Shown: positions 11,027 to 19,697 of the stretch, one piece after another
Layout of the letters: every line of letters starts with the position of its first letter
Numbering within the stretch: the stretch's first letter is position 1
Assembly: GCA_002238825.1 (NCBI GenBank)
Contig: MPNC01000005.1
Location: 186,001-250,000 of the forward strand
Source of the DNA: SAR202 cluster bacterium bin87
Lineage (GTDB): Bacteria > Chloroflexota > Dehalococcoidia > Lucifugimonadales > UBA3495
DNA: 64,000 nt
Reading direction: 5' to 3'
Notes under the pieces: model-generated
Told to the model about the DNA's origin: nothing
The model's database searches: none
What the model saw: only the letters and a program-made list of their open reading frames with translations
Translations under genes and position numbers: made by a program

Positions 11027-12238
11027 ATGCAATCAATGACTGATCGCTTGACAGCCGCGAGGTTGCCGCTGCTTTTGGTTGCCCTGTCACTGCTCGTGTT
11101 TTTGACCGGTTGCAACCGCGTGAGCGCCGGCGCTACGGAGCCGATTCCCCCGGGCGACCGCCTGCCGGCTGAACTCGGAACCGTGGGAGAGGCTTACCGA
11201 ATCCTGCTGGACGAACACGTCGACCATCAAGTGCTGGAGCCGCAAGCACTGTCGGAAGGCGCCATTCGCGGGATGCTGGAGGCGCTGGAAGATCCGCACG
11301 CCTCGTACCTCAGCGCAGAGCAGCACTCCCGGGAACAGGAAGGCTATCGAGGTTACTTCGAAGGCATTGGAGCTCAGGTCACGCTGACGGAAGCCGGCCT
11401 GACCGTCATCGCGCCGATCCCCGGCGCCCCGGCCGAGGAGGCCGGCATTCGCGCGGGCGACCTGATCCTGGAGGTGGATGGCGAAGACATCAAGGGGCTG
11501 ACGCTGATCGAGTCGGTGAACCTGATTCGAGGACCGGGCGGCACCGAGGTCACGCTGTTGGTCCGGCACGTCGGAGAGTTCGAGGATGTGAACATCACGG
11601 TCACGCGCGGGCGGATACCCATCGAAAGCACCGCATTCCGGATGCTCGACGACGGAATCGGTCACCTGTGGGTGTACAGCTTCTCCAACACCACCGAGGA
11701 AGAGGTCCGGCGGGCATTGGATGAGTTGGAAGCCGTAGACGGGCGCGGCCTGATTCTGGATCTGCGCAACAATCCCGGCGGCCTGCTGGCATCGGTCATC
11801 AGCGTCACAGATCTGTTCCTGGACAGCGGCACGATACTCTACGAAATTGACGCCGAAGGCGGCCGCAGCGACTATGAGGCTGCTCGCAGAGGGCCGGGCA
11901 CCGACGTGCCGCTGGTCGTGATCGTCAACCAATTCTCGGCCAGCGCCAGCGAAATCATGGCCGGGGCCATCCAGACCAGCGGTCGCGCCACCGTGGTGGG
12001 AACGAGCACCTTCGGCAAGGGCAGCGTCAACATCGCCCGAGAATTGTCGGACGGGTCTGCTATCTACTTCACCATCCGGCGGTGGTACCTGTCGGACGGA
12101 ACCCAGATCGAAGGTGAGGGGGTAACCCCAGACATCGAAATCGAATCCGAAGCGCACCCTCTACCCACTGACCCCGAGCAAGACGCAGCGCTGAAGCGCG
12201 CTTTCGACCTGCTCGAGGAACAAATCACCCAGCAATAG
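11027..12238 (+). CDS. S41 family C-terminal processing peptidase (lipoprotein)
   Basis: LLVFLTGC lipobox; PDZ (PIPGAPAEEAGIRAGDLILEVDGEDI); FSASASEIMAGAIQTSGRATVVGTSTFGKGSV. Confidence 0.9.
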   Translation: MQSMTDRLTAARLPLLLVALSLLVFLTGCNRVSAGATEPIPPGDRLPAELGTVGEAYRILLDEHVDHQVLEPQALSEGAIRGMLEALEDPHASYLSAEQHSREQEGYRGYFEGIGAQVTLTEAGLTVIAPIPGAPAEEAGIRAGDLILEVDGEDIKGLTLIESVNLIRGPGGTEVTLLVRHVGEFEDVNITVTRGRIPIESTAFRMLDDGIGHLWVYSFSNTTEEEVRRALDELEAVDGRGLILDLRNNPGGLLASVISVTDLFLDSGTILYEIDAEGGRSDYEAARRGPGTDVPLVVIVNQFSASASEIMAGAIQTSGRATVVGTSTFGKGSVNIARELSDGSAIYFTIRRWYLSDGTQIEGEGVTPDIEIESEAHPLPTDPEQDAALKRAFDLLEEQITQQ

Positions 12239-12318
12239 CCTCCGGGTTTTCAGGAAATGCCCAAGGCCGACCACTCCTGGGTGGCCGCAGCCTTCACAGA
12301 AAAGAGACGGCGCCGATC

Positions 12319-12825
12319 ATGCCGCGAAAGAACAGAAACAGTAAAAAGAAAAACCAGGCGACGGGCAGCGGCGACAACCGCCAGATTGCGGTGAACCGCA
12401 AGGCCCTGTACGACTACGAAATCCTGGACCGGGTAGAAGCGGGCCTGGTGCTGACCGGCACGGAGATCAAGTCGATACGCGCCGGGAAGGTCGACCTGCG
12501 GGACGCCTACGCCCGGGTGCAGGACGGCGAGCTGTGGCTTCACGGGGCCCACATCGCTCCATACGACGCGGGGAGCTACATGAACCACGAGCCACGGCGC
12601 GCGCGCAAGCTCCTGGTGCATCGCAGCGAGATGAGCGACCTGGCGTCGCAGATTGCGGAAAAGGGACTGACCCTGGCCGCGCTCCGCCTGTACCTGAAGA
12701 ACCACAACGCGAAGGTCGAACTGGGAGTGGCGCGGGGAAAGCGCCAATACGACAAGCGGCGCACCATCATCGAACGGGAACGGGAGCGGCAGGCGAGACA
12801 AGCGATCAAGGAGTGGCGGGAGTAA
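12319..12825 (+). CDS. smpB: SsrA-binding protein SmpB
   Basis: NRKALYDYEILDRVEAGLVLTGTEIKSIRAGKVDLRDAYARV; KRQYDKRRTIIERERERQ. Confidence 0.95.
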   Translation: MPRKNRNSKKKNQATGSGDNRQIAVNRKALYDYEILDRVEAGLVLTGTEIKSIRAGKVDLRDAYARVQDGELWLHGAHIAPYDAGSYMNHEPRRARKLLVHRSEMSDLASQIAEKGLTLAALRLYLKNHNAKVELGVARGKRQYDKRRTIIERERERQARQAIKEWRE

Positions 12826-12850
12826 TCAGGCCCTTTCTAATGTAGCTTTT

Positions 12851-12956
12851 GTCATTGCGAGCAAAGCGCGGCAATCTCGCTCCGGGAACATGACTCATAC
12901 GGCAAAGCCTGGTTGCATCGACGGGGTTGCCACGTCGCTCCGCTCTTCGCAATGAC
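12851..12956. repeat. MITE-like element with terminal inverted repeats (GTCATTGCGAG... type)
   Basis: Left GTCATTGCGAGCAAAGCG; right CGCTCCGCTCTTCGCAATGAC; intergenic, no ORF. Confidence 0.6.
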
Positions 12957-13033
12957 CGTGGAAAGGCCCTGGGGAGTAATTCAGGCCACTGTTTGCCGCC
13001 CTCGCACCGCGTTATAATTTCCCAGGAAAACGG

Positions 13034-13059
13034 CGTCCCGGCTCGCAGGGGCCGGGACG
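13034..13059 (+). promoter_or_regulatory. 5' UTR hairpin just downstream of a TATAAT box (13013-13018)
   Basis: CGTCCCGGC-tcgcaggg-GCCGGGACG; precedes the hexapeptide-repeat gene. Confidence 0.45.
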
Positions 13060-13080
13060 TTCTATTGTGAGGTAAGCATC

Positions 13081-13584
13081 TTGATACGTAGCTTGCGTGG
13101 CATTGAACCGAAGGTCGCGCCCACCGCCTGGGTGAGCGAGGCCGCCTACGTGGTGGGCAACGTGGTGATCGGCGAGTACAGCAGCGTCTGGCCGGGCGTT
13201 ACGATACGGGGAGACGGCGATTTGATCACCATCGGCAACCACGTGAACATCCAGGAGGGTTCAGTGGTGCATGGCGACGGGTTGGTGATTGAGGACTATG
13301 TGTCCATCGGTCATTGCGTGGTGGTCCACGGCGACCGGATTGGGACGGGCAGCCTGCTGGGCAACAACTGCACTTTCCTGACCGAATCGACCATCGGAAA
13401 GGAGTGCCTGATCGCCTCCAACGCGGTGGTGTTGTCCAACGTGGACGTGCCCGACCGCAGCTTTGTGGCGGGCGTGCCAGGCTCGGTGAAACGGCCGGTG
13501 TCCGATGAGCAGATCGAGCAGATGCGGATGACCGCCGAGCACCTGGTGGAACGCGCGGAATGGTTCAAGGAGAGCGGGTTGTAA
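13081..13584 (+). CDS. Gamma carbonic anhydrase-like hexapeptide-repeat protein
   Basis: AAYVVGNVVIGEYSSVWPGVTIRGDGDLITIGNHVNIQEGSVVHGDGLVIEDYVSIGHCVVVHGDRIG; TTG start. Confidence 0.85.
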   Translation: MIRSLRGIEPKVAPTAWVSEAAYVVGNVVIGEYSSVWPGVTIRGDGDLITIGNHVNIQEGSVVHGDGLVIEDYVSIGHCVVVHGDRIGTGSLLGNNCTFLTESTIGKECLIASNAVVLSNVDVPDRSFVAGVPGSVKRPVSDEQIEQMRMTAEHLVERAEWFKESGL

Positions 13585-13608
13585 GCCGGCCGTCGCCGTG
13601 ACAGCAAA

Positions 13609-13634
13609 AAGGGGCGAATGGTCATTCGCCCCTT
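13609..13634. repeat. Intergenic palindrome, GGGGCGAAT family
   Basis: AAGGGGCGAATG-gt-CATTCGCCCCTT between convergent genes. Confidence 0.75.
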
Positions 13635-13660
13635 GTCATTTGGCGCCGGTGTGTAATGGC

Positions 13661-14602
13661 TCAGCCCAGCCGTTCCGCCACGGGCAGGATGTGCTCCGCC
13701 AGGTGTTCCATTACCTGAATGCACGGACCAATGCCGTCGACGCGGAAGTCGAAGGTCAGCTGGTCGATCCCCAGTTCGTTGCAGTAGTGGACATCGTCGA
13801 CGACGGCCTGGGTGGTATTGATGAGCGCGCCGCCGGAACGGACACCCACGCCCTCCTCGGAGCCGTCCATGTCCGTGAAGTGCAGGCTGCGCTTCAGGGA
13901 GATCGTTATGTCCGCCGGGTCGCGGCCGGCCAGTTCCGTCTGCTCGCGCAGGTACGGCAGGTTCTCGGCGACGAAGTCGGGGGTCTGGCGGGTGGTGTGC
14001 CAGCAGTCCCCGTATTTGGCGGTGCGGCGCAGGGCGCGTCGCGTGTGACCGCCGACCCAGATCGGGATGCGCGGCTGCTGGATGGGTTTCGGCTCGAAGT
14101 AGATACCATCGATCTGGTAGTACTTACCCTGTAATTCGGGGACCTCCTCGGTCCAAAGGGCGTTGAATATGGCGAGGAATTCGTCGGTCATGGGCCCCCG
14201 GTCGGCATAGGGGACGCCGAGGATGTCGAACTCCTTTTCCAGCCAGCCGACACCCACGCCGCAGATCATCCTGCCGCCGGACAGCACGTCCAGCGAAGCA
14301 AACATCTTGGCCTGAACCACGGGATTGCGGTAGGGGAGGATCAGGACCGTACTGCCCAGGCGAATCTCGCTGGTGCAGGCGGCCATGAACCCGAGCATGG
14401 TCATGGTCTCCAGGAAAGGTTCATCGGACGGACGCTGGAACGCGCCGGTGGGTGTGTATGGGTATTGGTTGGTGCCGCCCACGGGAAGCACAATGTGATC
14501 GCCAGCCATCACCGATTCGAAGCCCAACCGCTCGGCGCGCTCGCAGAACTCGCGGATACCGTCGGCGTCCGGAAGACGCGGAATACTGACACCTATTTTC
14601 AT
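13661..14602 (-). CDS. LLM-class (F420-type) oxidoreductase
   Basis: MKIGVSIPRLPDADGIREFCERAERLGFESVMAGDHIVLP; GVGVGWLEKEFDILGVPYADRGPMTDE. Confidence 0.85.
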   Translation of the reverse strand: MKIGVSIPRLPDADGIREFCERAERLGFESVMAGDHIVLPVGGTNQYPYTPTGAFQRPSDEPFLETMTMLGFMAACTSEIRLGSTVLILPYRNPVVQAKMFASLDVLSGGRMICGVGVGWLEKEFDILGVPYADRGPMTDEFLAIFNALWTEEVPELQGKYYQIDGIYFEPKPIQQPRIPIWVGGHTRRALRRTAKYGDCWHTTRQTPDFVAENLPYLREQTELAGRDPADITISLKRSLHFTDMDGSEEGVGVRSGGALINTTQAVVDDVHYCNELGIDQLTFDFRVDGIGPCIQVMEHLAEHILPVAERLG

Positions 14603-14725
14603 GTGGAAATCTCCTGGCCGCAGGCCGGTTTAACGGGATATTTCGGCAGACCCGGTGGCGGCGGCATTATAGCACCGCGATTCGCACGCCTTTGACCGGA
14701 TTGGCCATGAGCCCGCGGTGATCGG

Positions 14726-15403
14726 CTATGCGACGGCGTCGGTATTCCTGCGCCAGGTTATCGTGCCCCCGCACTTTGCGCAGGCGCGGTTCCGCATGAT
14801 GCGCCGCTGGAGGGTTTGCCGGAACCACTGCTGGCCGCAACCACACTCCCCGACCCACTTGGGCGTGGAGTGCTGTACACGGTGACAGCGCTCGCCGGCG
14901 CAGCCGATTTCGCGGGCCTTCGCCTTCCAGACGGCGTCGTGATTATGTCGAGGCCCGACAATCGCATGGGCGATTTCGTGAAGCACGGTGTCTTCAATCT
15001 CGGCCCGCGTGGCAGCGAGACAATAGCTGACCGACAGGTCGATGCGCCGCTCCGCGTACCGGCAGACGCCGGCGCGGGAAGTGGCAAGATCGAACCCGAA
15101 CACCCACTCCGAGGGCAGCATCCCACTGGCCTGGAAGGAGGAAACAACGCGATTCCCCAGGCTCTCGATTTCGCCCAGCGTGCATTCGGATGCGGGCGCA
15201 TCGTCGACCGACAGGATTCCTGCGTACGGAACATTCCATTCGACGCCAGCGTCGTCGACGGCGTGGGCGCCGCGCGCGCGTATGGAAGTGACGGTGGCGC
15301 GATGCTCATGGCCACCGGTTCCAACAAAGCGTATGACGCTGCGGGGCGGGCACGCTGCGCCCGGAAAGTCAGCGGTGATGGAGGTGTTTCGTCGCTGGTT
15401 CAT
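14726..15403 (-). CDS. SprT-like zinc metallopeptidase with C-terminal zinc ribbon
   Basis: DTVLHEIAHAIVGPRHNHDAVWKAKAREIGCAG (HExxH); C-terminal GECGCGQQW..RACAKCGG. Confidence 0.75.
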   Translation of the reverse strand: MNQRRNTSITADFPGAACPPRSVIRFVGTGGHEHRATVTSIRARGAHAVDDAGVEWNVPYAGILSVDDAPASECTLGEIESLGNRVVSSFQASGMLPSEWVFGFDLATSRAGVCRYAERRIDLSVSYCLAATRAEIEDTVLHEIAHAIVGPRHNHDAVWKAKAREIGCAGERCHRVQHSTPKWVGECGCGQQWFRQTLQRRIMRNRACAKCGGTITWRRNTDAVA

Positions 15404-15482
15404 CGGAGTGACGGGGGGCCACAATTATACGGCCGGCCCGGAGCCGTTTCGACGGATTTGGGCAAACTTTTGTAAAGTGTTC

Positions 15483-15547
15483 TTGCGCTAATTCCCGTCG
15501 GTGCTATAATCCGCGCAAAAGAGACGGTCACGGCAACTGTGACCGTC
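15483..15547 (+). promoter_or_regulatory. Promoter (TTGCGC-N16-TATAAT) and 5' UTR hairpin
   Basis: TATAAT at 15505-15510; hairpin GACGGTCAC-ggcaact-GTGACCGTC at 15523-15547. Confidence 0.55.
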
Positions 15548-15581
15548 GGAAACACGCACATTCCACGAGGAGGCGAGCTTC

Positions 15582-16385
15582 ATGGAAAAGGGAGACACCA
15601 TTGTCAATATCGGGCCGGTGGACGTCGCGCTGTCCTACCGCAAGGAAATCATGCCCGACCAGGGCCTGATGGTCCAGGTGTTCGGCGATATCGACGGCAA
15701 CGAGACGGAGATTCTGCGGTTCGATTGCTTCGACCAGGACCCGCACTACCACTACGGGCCGGAGAACATGAACATCCGGCTGCACATGGACAAGACCACC
15801 GTTGGCACGCCGTTGGGCTGGACCTTGAAGAACATCCGGACCAACCTGCCCGCCATGGTGCGCCGAGCCGGCTACGACGACCTGGCATCCGCCGTCGAGT
15901 CCCAGGGCATCGACGAGAACAAGATGGATGAGGTTGAGGCCTGCGCGTTGGGCAAGGCCCGCGACGAGCGCCGCACGGTCACCCACTTCCGCGGCGACCA
16001 CATCTACGAGGCCGGCAACATCCGGTTCGGCGTGGAGTTCCGCAGCAACATCGGCGCCGCCAACGACCGCGGCGTGGCCATCCACGTGCTGACCGACCAT
16101 CTGGGGCAGGAGTTCGAGCTGTTGGCTTTCGACTGCTTCGAGATCGCGCCGCACTACCACTATGGCCCGCGCAACCAGGACGTACGGATCTACTGGGACG
16201 TGACCACCAGCGGGAACACCCTGGCCTGGACCCTCGAACAGTTCAAGTCCGGCAACCTGGCCACCATGATCGACCGCGCCGGCTACCCCACCGTGGCCTC
16301 CAATGTCGACAACGACCTGGTGCAGGCAGTCCTTCCGTCGATGGAAGAGAAGGCCTGGGCCCTGGTTGGCACCAACCAGCAGTAA
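15582..16385 (+). CDS. Uncharacterised protein with two tandem FDCF...PHYHYGP domains
   Basis: Internal duplication: RFDCFDQDPHYHYGPENMNIR / AFDCFEIAPHYHYGPRNQDVR; RBS GAGGAGG. Confidence 0.85.
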   Translation: MEKGDTIVNIGPVDVALSYRKEIMPDQGLMVQVFGDIDGNETEILRFDCFDQDPHYHYGPENMNIRLHMDKTTVGTPLGWTLKNIRTNLPAMVRRAGYDDLASAVESQGIDENKMDEVEACALGKARDERRTVTHFRGDHIYEAGNIRFGVEFRSNIGAANDRGVAIHVLTDHLGQEFELLAFDCFEIAPHYHYGPRNQDVRIYWDVTTSGNTLAWTLEQFKSGNLATMIDRAGYPTVASNVDNDLVQAVLPSMEEKAWALVGTNQQ

Positions 16386-16399
16386 TCATGCCGGTACAA

Positions 16400-16425
16400 C
16401 AGGGGCGGACGATCATCCGCCCCTG
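16400..16425. repeat. Intergenic palindrome (GGGGCGGA variant)
   Basis: CAGGGGCGGACGA/TCATCCGCCCCTG, one mismatch. Confidence 0.7.
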
Positions 16426-16437
16426 CAGGTGAGACGC

Positions 16438-16464
16438 CAGGGGCGGGTCGTTGACCCGCCCCTG
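16438..16464. repeat. Intergenic palindrome (GGGGCGGG variant)
   Basis: CAGGGGCGGGTC-gtt-GACCCGCCCCTG, perfect arms. Confidence 0.7.
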
Positions 16465-16508
16465 ATTTCGTCTGCGCGTGCGTCGAACGGCCTACATCAT
16501 CGAACGCC

Positions 16509-17306
16509 CTACATCATGGTGTAGCCGCCGGACACGCTGAGGGTCTGACCGGTGATGAAACTGGCCGCATCGGAGGCGAGGAACACCACCGCGTTGGCCA
16601 CCTCGTTGGCAGAGCCCATGCGACGGAGCGGGTAGGCGCGCTTCACGCGTTCCAGGACTTCGTCAGTGAACAGGTCCTGCATTCCCTGGCTCCACATGCT
16701 CTCGGTGCCGGCCACCTCGGACTGCTCCGGCACAACCAGCCCGGGGCAAACCATGTTCAGCCGGAGACCATAACGGCCGGTCTCGCGCGCCAGGGACTTG
16801 CTCAGAGCGATAACGCCGGCCTTGCAGGCCGAGTAGACGGCTTCGCGGTATTCGCCCATCCTGCCGGCATCGCTGCTGATGCTGACGATGGCGCCGGACT
16901 GCCGTTCGATCATGTGCGGGAGCGCTGCGTGGATGCAGTTGATCGCGCCCCAGAGGTTGACGTCCACCTCCTTGACGTGCTCGTCGTGCGACTTTTCCAT
17001 GAACAGGCGGTCGATGGTCCAGCCAACGTTGTTGACCAGGACGTCCAGGCTCCCCAGGCGGGCGATAGCTTCGGTCATCATGGCGTCGGTACGGGTCTGA
17101 TCCGTCACGTCGGCGTCGACCACGATGGCAGACGCACCCGATTCCAAGGCGGCAACCTCGGCGGCGACGCGCTTGCCAGCGGCGTGATTCAACTCGGCAA
17201 TGGCGACGTTGCTACCCTCGGCGGCAAACGCGAGCACAATGGCCCGGCCAATATTGTTCCCTCCTCCGGTCACGAGCACGTTCTTGCCTTTCAGTCCAAG
17301 TTCCAA
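16509..17306 (-). CDS. SDR family oxidoreductase
   Basis: LVTGGGNNIGRAIVLAFAAEG; YSACKAGVIALSKSLARE; LASDAASFITGQTLSVSGGYT. Confidence 0.9.
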   Translation of the reverse strand: MELGLKGKNVLVTGGGNNIGRAIVLAFAAEGSNVAIAELNHAAGKRVAAEVAALESGASAIVVDADVTDQTRTDAMMTEAIARLGSLDVLVNNVGWTIDRLFMEKSHDEHVKEVDVNLWGAINCIHAALPHMIERQSGAIVSISSDAGRMGEYREAVYSACKAGVIALSKSLARETGRYGLRLNMVCPGLVVPEQSEVAGTESMWSQGMQDLFTDEVLERVKRAYPLRRMGSANEVANAVVFLASDAASFITGQTLSVSGGYTMM

Positions 17307-17791
17307 TTTTCATCCTCCAACATATTCCGCAGAACGCGCAGGTTTTCGACGTCCTCGCGGTTGTATTCAAGCAGCATATCCAGGGCGTCGTGGTTATGTT
17401 CACGACAATATTTGTCCCAAAGCAAAACAGCGTCGTAGCCAGCCATATCCGGCAGGTTCCGAGCTATGCCCAAAGACTTCTCGATGGCTTTCAGTCCGCC
17501 CTTCAGGCCGGCACGACGGGACTCCCGCATGAGATCCCGATGCACAAAGCGACGGCGAAGGTCAACACCGGGCTTCCAGGCCAGGAACGGCAGGTCAAAG
17601 CTGCCGCCGTTGAACGTGTGGATGGTGGTAACGCCTTCAAGGACATGGAGGACGGCGTCAGCAGTGATGCCGTTTCCCACCAACTGGGTGGTCGACCAGT
17701 CGCCGGGGAAATCCACGGCGATGCCGACAACAGTCGGGTAGGCGCCACCACCGATGAAACCAGTGGTCTCAATGTCCAGGTAGGCGTCCAA
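17291..17791 (-). CDS. RNase H-like (YprB-type) exonuclease-domain protein
   Basis: [42 protein letters not shown]. Confidence 0.75.
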   Translation of the reverse strand: MDAYLDIETTGFIGGGAYPTVVGIAVDFPGDWSTTQLVGNGITADAVLHVLEGVTTIHTFNGGSFDLPFLAWKPGVDLRRRFVHRDLMRESRRAGLKGGLKAIEKSLGIARNLPDMAGYDAVLLWDKYCREHNHDALDMLLEYNREDVENLRVLRNMLEDENWNLD

Positions 17792-17800
17792 CGGGGACGG

Positions 17801-19339
17801 TCAGTGCCGGAAGTGGCGGACGCCGGTGAACACCATGGCGATGCCGGCCTGGTTGGCGGCGGCTATCACCTCGTCGTCGCGAATGGAGCCGCCGGGCTGG
17901 ACAATGGCGGTGATGCCGGCCGCGGCAGCGAGTTCGATGTTGTCGGGGAAGGGGAAGAAAGCGTCGGATGCCAGCACGCACCCAGCGGCTTTATCGCCCG
18001 CAGCGCGCTCAGACAGGTGAACGCTGACCACGCGGTTGGGCTGGCCGGCGCCCATTCCGACCAAAGTGCGATCCTTGACGAAAGCGATGGCGTTGGACTT
18101 GATGTGCTTGACTGCCTTCCAGGCGAATGCCAAATCCGCCAATTCTGCGGGAGTCGGCGGGCGTTCAGTAGCGGTGGCCCACGCCTCGGGATTTTCGTCG
18201 ATGACGTCGGGGGTCTGCACCAGGACGCCGCCGCTGAGAGGGCGGACATCATAAGCGGGAGATGCCGGGGAAGCGGCAACCGGATCCACGGTGAGGATAC
18301 GCAGGTTGCGCTTGCGCCGCAGGATCTCCAGAGCATCGTCATCGTACCCGGGCGCGACGACCACTTCGTAGAACACGGGGTCCATGGCCTCCGCAGCGGT
18401 GGCGGTGACGCTGCGATTGAAACCGACGATGCCACCAAAGGCCGACACGGGGTCCCCGGCATACGCCAGCTCGTAAGCCTGCGCGATGTCGTCGCGTGAC
18501 GCCAGGCCGCACGGATTGGCGTGCTTGATCACGCAGACCGACGGGTACGGATAATCGCTGACCGTGCGCCACGCGGCATCGGCATCCATCAGGTTGTTGA
18601 AAGAAAGTTCCCGGCCGTGCAGTTGAGTGGCGCGCGCCAGGCCTCCCTCGCCGCCGCTGGCGGGAACATACAGCGCGCCGCGTTGGTGGGGGTTCTCGCC
18701 GTAGCGCAGGCTGGAGACGCGGGTGAGCCCGATGGTCACCTGCTGGGGCATCTCCTCCTCTGCGGTGGGGTCGGTGGAGAGGTAGTCCGCCACGGCCGCA
18801 TCGTAGACGGCGACGTGCTGAAAGGCCTTGGCGGCGAGCGCACGGCGCTGTTGCGCGTCCAGTCCCGGGCCAGCCAAAGCGTCGGCGACCCATCGGTAGT
18901 CGGACGGGTCCACGACGACGGCGACGGACGGGAAGTTCTTGGCCGCGGCGCGCAGCATCGTCGGGCCGCCGATGTCGATGTTTTCGAGGGCATCGTCCAG
19001 CGTGACGCCGGCTTTACTGACGGTTTCCACGAAGGGATAGAGGTTGACGACAACCACATCAATCGGGCCGATGCCGTGCTGCTCCAACTCCGCCATGTGA
19101 GCGGGCGAATCACGGCGGGCCAGCAGGCCGCCGTGTATCACCGGATGCAGAGTCTTGACGCGGCCCTCAAGGATTTCCGGCGAGCCGGTAACGTCGGACA
19201 CCTGCGTGACCGGAACGCTGGCGTCTGCCAAACTTCGGTGGGTGCCGCCGGTGCTGATCAGTTCATAGCCGGCGCCGACCAGGGATTTGCCGAAATCCTC
19301 GATGCCGGTCTTGTCGAATACGCTCAGTAGTGCTTTCAA
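17801..19339 (-). CDS. purH: Bifunctional AICAR formyltransferase/IMP cyclohydrolase
   Basis: [61 protein letters not shown]. Confidence 0.95.
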   Translation of the reverse strand: MKALLSVFDKTGIEDFGKSLVGAGYELISTGGTHRSLADASVPVTQVSDVTGSPEILEGRVKTLHPVIHGGLLARRDSPAHMAELEQHGIGPIDVVVVNLYPFVETVSKAGVTLDDALENIDIGGPTMLRAAAKNFPSVAVVVDPSDYRWVADALAGPGLDAQQRRALAAKAFQHVAVYDAAVADYLSTDPTAEEEMPQQVTIGLTRVSSLRYGENPHQRGALYVPASGGEGGLARATQLHGRELSFNNLMDADAAWRTVSDYPYPSVCVIKHANPCGLASRDDIAQAYELAYAGDPVSAFGGIVGFNRSVTATAAEAMDPVFYEVVVAPGYDDDALEILRRKRNLRILTVDPVAASPASPAYDVRPLSGGVLVQTPDVIDENPEAWATATERPPTPAELADLAFAWKAVKHIKSNAIAFVKDRTLVGMGAGQPNRVVSVHLSERAAGDKAAGCVLASDAFFPFPDNIELAAAAGITAIVQPGGSIRDDEVIAAANQAGIAMVFTGVRHFRH

Positions 19340-19375
19340 CTTGCCTGGATGCTCCTCGTCGAATAAAAGTCGGAT

Positions 19376-19627
19376 CTAGATTGCGCCGCCGCCGCCGTCG
19401 AAGCCGCCAAATCCACCGCCCATGTCGCCGGGTTGGTGAAAATTGGCCGCGTCTCCGGAATGGTGAATTTGTCCAGGGTCAACCGGCGTGTCGGAGTGGT
19501 GGCCCCCGTACCACATCAGGCCCAGCGGGCCCCAGGCCCACCAGGGGCGCATGACATCGAAGACGGGTTCGGATTTGTCGTCGGCGTTGTTGCGAACGTT
19601 ACGGCGGAATGGGTTTTTCAGATTCAT
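19376..19627 (-). CDS. Small hypothetical protein, Trp/His/Gly-rich C-terminus
   Basis: MNLKNPFRRNVRNNADD..RPWWAWGPLGLMWYGGHHSDT..GGGFGGFDGGGGAI; ORF in the purM-purH interval. Confidence 0.5.
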   Translation of the reverse strand: MNLKNPFRRNVRNNADDKSEPVFDVMRPWWAWGPLGLMWYGGHHSDTPVDPGQIHHSGDAANFHQPGDMGGGFGGFDGGGGAI

Positions 19628-19697
19628 GACAGCCTCCACCTTCTTCCATCTTGTGCGGTCCGGGTTGAGGGGTCAGGGTTCAGCGATCCGGTTTGGA

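Noticed and set aside
12826-13080. ssrA (tmRNA) beside smpB
   Set aside because: The gap contains the MITE-like repeat and a promoter/hairpin; no tmRNA 5' or 3' consensus was recognised.
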